Assembly: GCA_015680635.1 (NCBI GenBank)
Contig: JAABOA010000078.1
Location: 1 to 27,975, forward strand
DNA: 27,975 nt
Source of the DNA: Lunasporangiospora selenospora
Taxonomy: Eukaryota > Mortierellomycota > Mortierellomycetes > Mortierellales > Mortierellaceae
Direction of reading: 5' to 3'
How positions within the stretch are numbered: position 1 is the first letter of the stretch; every line of letters begins with the position of its first letter. Both the position numbers and the translations under genes were made by a program. A model generated the notes under the pieces. That model did no database searches and had not been told where the DNA came from. It saw only the letters and a list, made by a program, of their open reading frames with translations. Shown piece by piece: positions 19,175-27,975 of the stretch.

Positions 19175-22068
19175 TCAATTGTTAGGGGTGTCCTCATCAT
19201 CAGAATCTACCACCTGATTCCTAGCGGCAGGAGCCGCCCCATCGGCCGCTGGCACGGGGCGATACCCTTCCACCTTTCGAAGTTCCTTGACCAGCTCATG
19301 CACTGCGACCACAGTTAGTGCGCAAAGAAGAACCGTGGCCAGCATTGACACGAGGACAATAATCATCAAGTACCATGCTCGTCCAAACCCTTCATCATCA
19401 CCGGGTAGGAGAACTCGATCAATGACATAGACGATTCCACTAGGTTGTGCTGCATTGTATCCAAGTTGATCCATGCTAGAGTCTTCATTGTCGGATTGAG
19501 AATAGAGGCCACTACGGGTCTTTCGAGGTGTATCGCCACTGTCACTCCATGCTGCATGGGCGCGGCCCATATCGATGATTCGAGCCTCTTTCTTGGAGCG
19601 AGCACCCTTGACACGGACACCGAAGGTCCTGCCATCTCCATCGACATCTCTGAACGAGAGTCGAGCATCACTGTTTAACATGCTCGATTCTTCCTCATAC
19701 GCGTCTTCTTCGGGCTTGATGATTCGTCCTGGGACGACATGGAGTCGGACAAGCTGGGACATAAAGTCCTTGTCATTCCATGCGCCTTCCAGGTTGGCCT
19801 TTTCAATGGCCTCGTCCGTGGGGGCAAAGATGGTGTAGTCCTGGTCCCAGCTGGTGAGGATTCCTGTAATGTTGGAGGCCCGGATAGCCTCGATAAAGAC
19901 GCCTGTGCCAGCTCCCTGGAGAACGTTGAGAAGAGAGATGGAAAGGGTTGGCGGAAGTGCAACAGCGGACACCATCTGGATAGATCCCGACTCGACGAGC
20001 ACATCTAAGGAGACCAGTGTTTAGAATTGTTAATTCTTGGATATCAGCGTGAGCTGCGTTCATTGAAATCATTTTTAAACACCTCTTTGCACTTGCCTTT
20101 GTAGGTTAGTAGGCCACCAACCTGAGCAGACTGCTCCAGACGGCCCTCTCCAGCATAAATCGAGTTTCCATTCTTTTCAACCACCAAGTCGCTGCCCTCT
20201 GAGGTTTTCAAAACCGTTCTTCTCGAATCAAACTCGGCAGTGTAGAAAAGTTGATTGACAATGGAATACCGCACCACGGCCTCCAGTGCAGCAGCGGCCT
20301 CTTTGTTTTCTTCGAGGGCCAAGTAGTCCGTGACCACACCGAGCTTTTCCCAGGCAGAGTCGGTCGGGGCAAAGATTGTCAACCCGTGTGCATCAGCGAG
20401 GCGTCGACCGAGTCCTGTAGTTGTAAGGGCGTGGTTGAACCCAACAAGAGATAGATCGTTTCGGATTGTTTTGTGGACGGGAAGAGGCTGTTTCAAGGAC
20501 TGGGACAATGTGTAGATGATCGACTTTCCTACCACGACTAGAGAAATGGAGAAGGGGGACAACGGTGGAAGAGAGAGTGTTAAAAAAGGAAAAAAGACTA
20601 TGGATTCATTTGAAAAATATTGGCGACATTTTTTAGTTTTTTACCTGGATCACCGATTACTTGCACATTGTTAATAAGAAGGGTGTCTTTCTTGATGGTC
20701 ACTTTGGAGCGTTGAGCACCGCCGTTCAGCTGCTCGGTATGGAGCTCGGTGGAAATGAGCTGGCCATCTACGAATCGATTGTGAACTAAAAGACCGGCAA
20801 CAACATGATATTTAAGCGTGTCGACATCCAAGGCCTCCCCCCCGTTGGTCGAAAAGGATTGATCCAAGGGGGCAAAGATGGTGTAGCTCGCCTTGGGGTC
20901 ATCGATGTAATGGTCCAGTCCAGCATCACGGAGCCGATCCACAAAGATGGAAGCATTCAGCCCGATAAGGTACTTGCCCGCAGTCCAAATCAGAGCACTG
21001 GGCAACAACGGACGAGAGACGGTGTGGATCACTCCGTTGGAGGCCAAGATATTGAGCTGCTCCACCTCGGCATTGTCAACCAATAGCTTTTCGGTATTGC
21101 TCACCAAAAGATCTTGACCCTCCAGGGTAGAGAGGCTGCTAGATCCTTGACGGATATCCTCTTTGTAAACCAGGCCCGAGTGGATGTGGTGGTGAAAGGC
21201 AATCTCTAGATCTTTGGTACCCTTTTCGTGTTGCAGATAGCGCAGTTGGATATCATCCAGTTTTCCGACTGCGTTCTCAGTGGGTGCAAAGAGGGTGAAG
21301 GCTTGGTTCTTCTTGAGAAGGCCACCCAGGCCTGCTTCGACAACAATATCATGGATCTTTCGCAGCTTTGGATTTTTCTTTAGCACCTCCACTAGGTCGT
21401 GAAACAAAAAATAATAAAAAGTCGACCAAGGTTATTACAAAAAAAAAAGGGTTAGCAGACTATTTTTTTTTTCTTTCTTTCTTTGGGACACATCTGAACG
21501 GGACTAGAATAGAGACCATGATGAAATCTGGACGTAATCAGCGAGGTAACATACCAATGTCCTCTGGAGGAGGCGTCAATCGACTGACAACATGCACCAC
21601 TCCGTTGTCGGCCTTCCAGTCCTTCTCCAGCAGTTCACCCTCGCCAACGACAATCTTGGCTAGGGGATTCCAGCGCGATTTGGCGACAGCGATACGTTGA
21701 CCCTTATCCTCGTCGCCAAAATCACCCTTCAGATACGTCTCGAGCAGCATCTGATCCTTCAATTCGTCAGAGTGGATCTTGTCGGGTAGAACCAGATACA
21801 TCAACAGGTCTTTGGTCACCTTGCGTCCGGGATGGTCCCGTTCCCAGGCGGCAAAGGCTGCGTCTGTGGGAGCAAAGAATGTGCAGGCACGTCGGCTGTT
21901 TAGGAAAGGAACGAGGCGGTTGCGCTGGAGCTCCTTGACCAGCCGACTGAATCCTGGATCGGACGAGATCAGGTCGATGATTGTTTTGGATGCAGCAGCA
22001 AAGCTGAGGAACAAGCAAAACAAAATCAGCTGAAGGAGCAGCATGGGAGCCGTCGTTCGGGGTGGCAT
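19175..22068 (-). CDS. Type I membrane protein with five fasciclin (FAS1) domains
   Basis: There are four exons: 22068-21555, 21391-20645, 20537-20097 and 20004-19175, for 843 residues. The first two introns are GT-AG; the third appears to be GC-AG. A signal peptide (about residues 1-26, LLLQLILFCLFLSFAAAS) precedes five FAS1 modules. Each is marked by an FAPTD-type box: CTFFAPTDAAF (62-72), FTLFAPTENAV (about 203-213), YTIFAPLDQSF (about 341-351), LTIFAPTDSAW (about 473-483) and YTIFAPTDEAI (about 624-634). A transmembrane helix (about 778-802) and an acidic 38-residue cytosolic tail end the protein. FAS1 domains act in adhesion and extracellular matrix contact; fungal relatives are found at the vacuole, cell surface or wall. 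An Asp/Glu/Lys-rich loop sits inside domain five. The precise role is unknown. Confidence 0.9.
20005..20096 (-). other. GC-AG intron in the FAS1 gene
   Basis: The exon ends AAAG and the intron starts GCAAGT (donor at 20096) and ends CCTTAG. This is the standard non-canonical GC-AG form, with an otherwise consensus donor. Phase 1 on both sides gives LLTYK-D-VLVESGS. The nearby GT sites would break the frame. Confidence 0.7.
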
Positions 22069-22575
22069 TTCGGGGCGAATGGGGGGGAAAGAAGAGCACC
22101 AAATGCAATAAAGAGAGAGAGAAAAGAGAAAAAGGATTGGCTGTGGGAAATGGTTGGGCCTTCCCCCCCTTTATTTGCTGCCTGCGAACCACCTGCCTCA
22201 AGTCAAGGGTGTGTGTGTCCATTTATGCGGCACTGATGCCCATTCTACTCCTTTCCGCCCCCGCCAATGGTTCAGCGCCCAATGTTTTCCTATGCATACC
22301 AATGACCATCAATGTCTGGCGTGAGTACATTAGCAAACCCGTCCTTGCGTACACTCTCTCTCCATGAAGGCATAACATTCCTCCAAAGGTCTCATCTCCG
22401 CATGGGACTGTTGTCCGGTACGCGTCCTTTGCTCAGCCATGCCGTTCTCATGACTAATGGACATGGAGACCCGCGCTCTTGGCTCTACAGGACGAGATAC
22501 GTACATAGAAACTTGGCCCCCGCTCTACATTGGGTTGGCCGTTTATTTGTGGGAAAAAAATACCTCGAGGTCGGT
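22069..22575. other. Intergenic region upstream of the FAS1 gene
   Basis: These 507 bp hold the FAS1 promoter and leader (right of 22068) and the 3' end of the CUE-like gene. TTTATT at 22542-22547 is an AATAAA on the minus strand, about 30 bp past that gene's stop. Short plus-strand frames here have no family signal. Confidence 0.5.
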
Positions 22576-25500
22576 TTACAGCTTTCCAGTCTTGAGGTCG
22601 CTCATAGCAAGTCCTATTGCTACCATCTCATCCCCACGCGCTCTCTGTAAATAGATCGCAAGTCGGTCCCTGTCAACATGAGGAAGGATATCACTCAAGG
22701 CGTTCAGACTCTGTTCTGAAAAGTACTCGTTCGACTGAGCAGATGCACCTGCAACCGTCTCGGACGCTACTGAATACCGTTGGTCGACTGGCTGATCCTG
22801 ATTCGATCCACCAGAAGACTCCGACTTGGGCATCTTTTTACTCAACCGCGCCTGTGACATGGAGAACGAGCCGATCGAGTACCGATGAATCGCCCTTTTC
22901 ACTCCCTTCACACCCTTGTCTGGTACTGGAGACTTGCCTGTCAATGGAGATGGACTGATTTGGGCGGGAGATGGTTGTGGGACCTCGACTGGATTGGTGC
23001 TAGGCCTTGCAGGTGCATGTGCTTGACCAACGCTCGCGCTGATCCTGCAGAGAGCAGAGATCGAGACCTTTTCGCTTTCGGGGAAACCGCCAAGGGGGAT
23101 CATAATGGGTGAGGTCAATGGAGAGTAGGGCTCTTTACTCGCTGCTTCATCAGCAAGAGGAATTGGATAGCCAGCCAAGTTGCTGATAATCGAAGGGGGG
23201 CCGATAAAGGTCTTTGGGCCAGGACCAACTTGGTCCGTTCCATTGACAACCAGGTGGGTCTCTTGTCGATTCTGGTCTCGTAGAGCATCCGTCTGACTAG
23301 GCTGCTGTGTGTAGCGCTCTTCATGTCCTGTGATGGGTGGCATCGGGCTGGAAGACATATCTGTATTGGAATAAGCTGACAGCGAGCCCAAGGAAGAGGT
23401 GGACTGCGAGGCGAGGCTGATCCTTGAGGAGGAGCGGCTTGTTGTCTCAGTGGCCTGTCCATTTAGCACGCCCTTATTTAAACCGACTGCCTGGCTGATC
23501 GGACGTCGGGAATACTGGATTGACTGACTTCGACTAACAGATCTGTTGGCAACTGACCCGACGGATGTGGATGTGACCATCCCTGAACCAGGATAAGAGT
23601 TGGCCGTCAAGTCATGCACTGACCGCATTGCCATATCTTCTGCAAGTGTCGTAGCATCCTTGACAACACCAGATACAGACAATCGTGCACTTTGCGAGGG
23701 TTGAACGTCCGATAAGGTACGATTCCTTGTTACGCCCCAATGTGAATTGTTTGTGTACAATTCGCCAGCAAATCCCGTATTTGGATCGGCTCTCCTGGAA
23801 AGAGGTGTCAAGGTCTCTGGGCCGTTACCGCTCTGGTCGCTCATTGCAGTTCCTTGTGCGTGTGATCCTGTTGACTGCGTAGAGAAACTAAATTGTGATC
23901 TTCCTGGCATTGACGAGCTGATTTCACCGATCCGACCTGGAGACCATGAGCCTAGTTCAATGGCTGACTTGGCACTTGATTGTTTATAAAAGTGGGGCTC
24001 TGTGGCGTGTAGCCCCACAGTGTCAGAAGAAGAATGTGCATCCACAGAACTGCTGATGCTTCCGTGGACTCCGTTGGACAAGTCGGTCGAGAATCGTTTC
24101 CCGGTCCTCTTGACCCTCGCCCCGATGCTCTGTCCACCGACACTTGAGACGCCGTTGAGTGTGTGCTTTGGTGTCGTGGGTGTTGTATTCCCAGCAGCAG
24201 TGGGTTTCAATGTTGTCTGTGCATTTGGTTTAGACGTTGCCGCAAACATTCCCGAAACAGCTTTTACTTTTACTGGTGGCTCTATTATAGTAGAAAATTG
24301 CAATGTTGAAGAGTTGGATTTCACTGCGAGGACACATCACTATGTAGAGTCGTATCTGGGATTATTCTGTATTACCTTTCAGTAGAGCTGGGGGTTCTTG
24401 TGTCGCGAATCTTAGTATCCAAACGTTTAGTCCTGTTCTAGCCTTTGCAAAATCGTGACAGGCTTGAGCTGAGAGAATAAATACAATCGAGACTTTAAAT
24501 GCTACCCATTTTTTTTTCACCGCAGCATTTCAATATCAAGAGTACAAATGATCAGGAGCCATACCATAACTATCATTTCTCTCGGCCCTTGTGAGCTTTC
24601 GAGTGCGATATGACTTTAGCGGAACGGGTCTCAGGCTCAGGTCAGGAAAGACGATTTTGCCGGCCACCATGCCTTCAAGCCCTTCTCCTTCCCTTGCACT
24701 CTGGCTACCAGAGGTTGAGGGTGTCCTTTTGATCGTCGGACATGCGCTACTATTCCGCCGAAGAGAAGCCACAGAGTTCATCCGGCCTAGCTCAGACTCT
24801 GTCGTGGATGAATATCTTGATGGCACCGATGTAGAGTATGAAGGGGTATCGTGCCAATTTCTCTTCTCGTCTTGGAAATGAGTAGGTGTGTCGCCTTGCT
24901 GAGATGAGCTGGGCTTTTGTTGTACCTTTAGCGAAGACCCATTCAGTGTTGCACCGGCAGAGGAGACGGCAGTTGTGACAAAGGTTATTCCTGAAGAGTT
25001 ATTGGTACCATTGGCGGGTGGGTATTTGCTGGCATTCCCTTTTGTAGTTATGACAGAGGCCATAGTTGTCGATAATAGAGACGACTGATGATTCACGTCC
25101 TTGACTTCAATTGGAGGTGACATGGGAGCTAGTTCCCAGCTCGGTAAATCAAGCGGAGTCTCTTCGGCCTGAAATGAAGTGTGCATATTACTAATAACGG
25201 TGGTTGATGGTACCAAAACTTTGAGGGAAGAAGGGGCCTCCGACACGACGAGTCCCGACTGGTAGGTATCGTATAGTACCCGGCTCCTCGAGAGCGGGCC
25301 TATGGAATCAAAGCCCTCTGCACTTTCAACAGCTACAGCGCCCAAGTGGAGCCCGTCCCGCCGAATTATCGACTGCTGTTGAGCATTGCCTAGATGAGAG
25401 TGTTTCCCTGACTGTCTCGGGTGTTTAAACACGCTGGGTGCCGATCCAAGAAGGAATGCTGAAGTTTGGTGCTGTGTACTTGCAGCCACTGTTTCTTGTT

Positions 25501-26573
25501 GGGGTACTAGAGGCGCCCTCCCGATCTGTCCTCTTTGCGAAATGACGTTTTCTTCTACGGATGCTACCAGGCCCTCGAGATCGCAGCTGGAGAAAGAAGG
25601 ACTAGGTAGCTCAAGAGGAGCCAGAGGTACACGACAGATTGTTGCCATACCACCTGGCACAGGGCTGTCGGTATTCGGAGAGTCCTCTAGCTGTAGTTGA
25701 TATTGGTGAGTGGTTTTGATGGGGTACACTTCAGCTTGACCAAAGTTATCGTAAAGGTCCGTCACATCCACCTTGATATTGTCGCGTGCTGAATGAAGAA
25801 GATCGCCATCGCTGGAGATTGAGCTCTGGAGTCCCGAGTACAGATCGGCTTGTCGAGAAAGGTATGCTGCCTTGTTCATGCTTTCAATGGACTGTGACGA
25901 ATATGCAGGCGAGAATTCATCCTGGGCTGAAGCACTGCTGGGACTGGTTTTCAAATCATCGGACGTTCCGTTGTCTGAGGTGGGCGAAGGGATGGGAGAT
26001 GGGATGTACTGAGGGGCGCGAGGAAATGTGTCTGTGCCATTCTCCACCATCCCTGGCTTTGATATCGGAAACTGGCTGAGCGAGCCAAAGATGGCGGACG
26101 TTGTGGTCAATGGATATTGATTGGGTGCTGGGCCTGACAAGCGCCTTTCTATTCGAGACTCTGTGAACAGGTGGTGAGTTTGCAGCGAAAAAAGCGGTAT
26201 TTACGGACTGGAGCCAGGAATTGGGAGCCTGCGGGTGGCCACTCTGATTGCCAGTCTCAAATAAGGATAAGGTTACCTTCGAAAACACCCCTCAGAGTAT
26301 TGACACTCAGCTTTGGCTCTCTCTGTTTGACATTGGAGTTTGGTGCTTGGGGACAGGGAGGAGAAGGAGTTCATGGGTTAGGACATTGGTCGAAGAGCCA
26401 TGAGCGACGCGCTCGTTTAAGAGCAAGTACTTACATTCGCTTTCAATCTGCTCCAGTAGCTGTTGGAGGACAGACGAGTCTAAGATGGGTCAAGACTATA
26501 TTAGCGGCAAGACATGAGGTTGGAGCATGAGGAGTGCACAAGTGGCATCCAACGTACTGTCCAGACTAGCCAT
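22576..26573 (-). CDS. Large Ser/Thr-rich protein with CUE-like C-terminus
   Basis: The proposed exons are 26573-26558, 26479-26435, 26345-26277, 26160-24565, 24432-24376 and 24323-22576, about 1176 residues, all in matching phase. The N-terminus (MASLDNSSVLQQLLEQIESE) is a short amphipathic helix. Most of the rest is low-complexity Ser/Thr/Pro/Gln, with proline-directed patches such as IPSPIPSPTS, so it is probably disordered and phosphorylated. The last about 40 residues (LSDILPHVDRDRLAIYLQRA, then GDEMVAIGLAM) resemble a CUE/UBA-type ubiquitin-binding helix bundle. A basic patch (KGVKRAIHRYSIGSFSM) lies about 100 residues before the end. The function is unknown; a ubiquitin-linked adaptor is an inference. 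The 57-nt exon 24432-24376 is optional: a single 241-bp intron also keeps frame. ITPA lies 153 bp upstream on the same strand. Confidence 0.7.
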
Positions 26574-26726
26574 GGGGCAACACAACGGAAATGAGTAATG
26601 GGGTGAATGGCAGAGAAGTATGAGGGGAGAGAGAGAGTCCTGTGCAGCAACAGAGGAGGCAAAGAAAGCCCTTCCCCTATTCGGAGGTCACGCAGCTGCT
26701 TTCGATCCAGTCTGCACCGATTTTAT

Positions 26727-27816
26727 TCACTCTTCGTTTTCCAAATATTCCCGCAGCTTGGCCAGAGCACGGGATCGATGCGAAATCGTATTTTTGATAC
26801 TCTTGTCCATCTCTGCGTAGGTGCTATCGAACCCGTCGGGCAGGAACACTGGGTCCCAGCCAAACGTCGTGGGGCCACGCGCCGCCACAATAGATCCCTA
26901 TCAAGTGTCAAAAGCAGGATATCAGCATTCATTGTTTGCTTGTTTTGCAATGCAATGCAATGCATCTAACATTCAGCATTTAGCATTCACTCGCAACGTA
27001 CATCCGTTCGTCCTTCAAATAGGATAGGCTCAGTGCCGGGGCCTTTAGAAAGGGCAAAAGTACAGAGGGCAAATGCTGAGCGATCGTCAAAGCCATCAAG
27101 CATCCGATTCAGTCCTTCATGACCAACTCCGTCCAAAAACCACTTGCTGTAAAGGACCAAACCCAAGTACTAATGTAAGTAGTCTCTCAGCACAGCTATC
27201 AACAGCCGGTCATTGCTAAAGAAAGAGTAGAACTGACGTACATGTATGGTCCAGGAAGGCCATTCAGCGCATTGAATCCAAGACTGGTGTCCTCGGTAAT
27301 GACAGGGCCTTTCACCTAATGAAAAGATATCATTAGACACGTCAATTGATAGGTTGGAACAGCTCTCTGACAACTAGCAACACTCTATGGTTCTAGACCT
27401 ACAATTTCAGCGGCCATCTTGCACTTTTCTCTTGAAACATCCTGAGTTGTTCCTTGGAATTCTGGCACTGCCAATTACGCTTTAGTAAACATGGTTCAAT
27501 TATCATTCAGCGCCAAGGCAAAGCAAGTACACTTACAGTCGATCTTGACAGACTCGATTTCAAAGTGAGATCCGAGGATCTGCTGAACTTCGATGAGCTT
27601 GTTCTTGTTGCCTGTTTATCAAGTATCAAGGGAGTTGTTGAGGCTTGGCGCGTGGAGAGCGAGAGGATGTTGGGAAATAAACCAAAGTGACTGACCATAC
27701 CTGTGACAAAGACTGGAAAGGAGAGAGGAAGCGGATGGTCAGAGAGGCAATTGAAGAGGACTAAAGTGGAATCATTTCACATGTTCAACGGAGAGTATAC
27801 CGAGTTTCTTCAACAT
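26727..27816 (-). CDS. HAM1: Inosine triphosphate pyrophosphatase (ITPA/Ham1 family)
   Basis: There are seven exons: 27816-27801, 27712-27701, 27611-27537, 27467-27403, 27315-27242, 27146-27002 and 26897-26727, for 185 residues (human 194, yeast Ham1 197). The protein hydrolyses ITP, dITP and XTP to monophosphates and keeps non-canonical purines out of nucleic acids; it is cytosolic and works as a dimer. Family signatures are all present in order: [80 protein letters not shown] and [10 protein letters not shown]. All introns are GT-AG (69-104 bp) and phases agree. The 12-nt second exon and 16-nt first exon are invisible to simple frame calling. AATAAA just after the stop (on minus, about 26728-26722) is a likely poly(A) signal. 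The intron near 26950 carries short tgcaa repeats. Confidence 0.94.
27701..27712 (-). other. 12-nt microexon in the ITPA gene
   Basis: The exon tctttgtcacag, between TTTCCAG and GTATGG, supplies V-F-V-T and the first base of Gly in the nucleotide-binding TGNKNK motif. It is essential: without it the catalytic TGN motif is lost. Phase is 1 on both sides. Confidence 0.88.
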
Positions 27817-27975
27817 GGTGGAGAGTGTTTCGGGAGTTGATTACTGTTCTTGTGCTCTCGTCTCTCCCCGGTCCAACCTGTCTACATTCTACGATTCGAA
27901 GTGTGGCTTCGCACAATGCAAACATTTGCATGTTGCAAACCCTCGACTCGCTTTTGCTTTTTTTTTTTTTTTTTT
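27817..27975. other. ITPA upstream region and contig end
   Basis: This is 159 bp upstream of the ITPA start. At 27916-27931 lies a near-perfect 16-bp inverted repeat (ATGCAAA and TTTGCAT arms around CA). The final run of about 19 T marks the contig end. Confidence 0.5.

Noticed and set aside
26938-26998. tgcaa/atgct repeats as a possible structured RNA or array
   Set aside because: Only a few imperfect copies inside an ITPA intron; no CRISPR-like spacing or stable fold is evident.

Overview
This window reads as one complete nuclear contig from a filamentous, probably early-diverging fungus (Mucoromycota/Mortierellomycota type; lineage is inferred, not proven). It has many short GT-AG introns, mostly 52-163 bp, and a fungal gene set that includes dynactin p27, ATG22 and FAS1 proteins. 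It also has families that are patchy in fungi, such as a GH89 alpha-N-acetylglucosaminidase and an ISG12/Ifi-6-16 protein. The first 45 bases are a short tandem repeat and the last bases are a poly-T run, so both ends look like assembly breaks. A 10-N gap sits inside one intron. No prokaryotic features, tRNA, rRNA, CRISPR or transposon were seen.

Layout. 1-2979 is gene-poor: a small Ifi-6-16 membrane protein gene (minus strand, 1322-1792) and a GA-rich minisatellite (about 1946-2117). 2980-5005 (+) is an F-box protein whose C-terminal part is in another frame. It converges on a 7-exon HEM25/SLC25A38 mitochondrial glycine carrier (-, 5051-6806) with only 45 bp between stop codons. 7795-10972 (+) is a secreted GH89 enzyme in three exons. 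11198-12394 (-) is a three-exon LYR-motif protein, divergent from DCTN6 (dynactin p27, +, about 12602-13863), which carries a 6-nt microexon. 14212-16691 (-) is an F-box/WD40 protein, divergent from an ATG22-like vacuolar transporter (+, 17089-18930). 19175-22068 (-) is a five-FAS1-domain type I membrane protein with one GC-AG intron. 22576-26573 (-) is a long Ser/Thr-rich protein with a CUE-like C-terminus. 26727-27816 (-) is the ITPA/HAM1 pyrophosphatase in seven exons, one of them 12 nt.

The genes form no obvious pathway cluster; this is ordinary, mostly housekeeping fungal sequence (haem/glycine transport, vacuolar and glycan turnover, ubiquitin ligase adaptors, nucleotide sanitation, dynein adaptor). 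The value lies mainly in gene structures that simple open-reading-frame calling would break or miss. Exon joins were derived by hand from splice sites, phase continuity and remembered family alignments; no search was run. The features most worth a second look are the Ifi-6-16 protein, the DCTN6 microexon, the GC-AG intron, the GH89 propeptide and insertion, and the F-box frame break.
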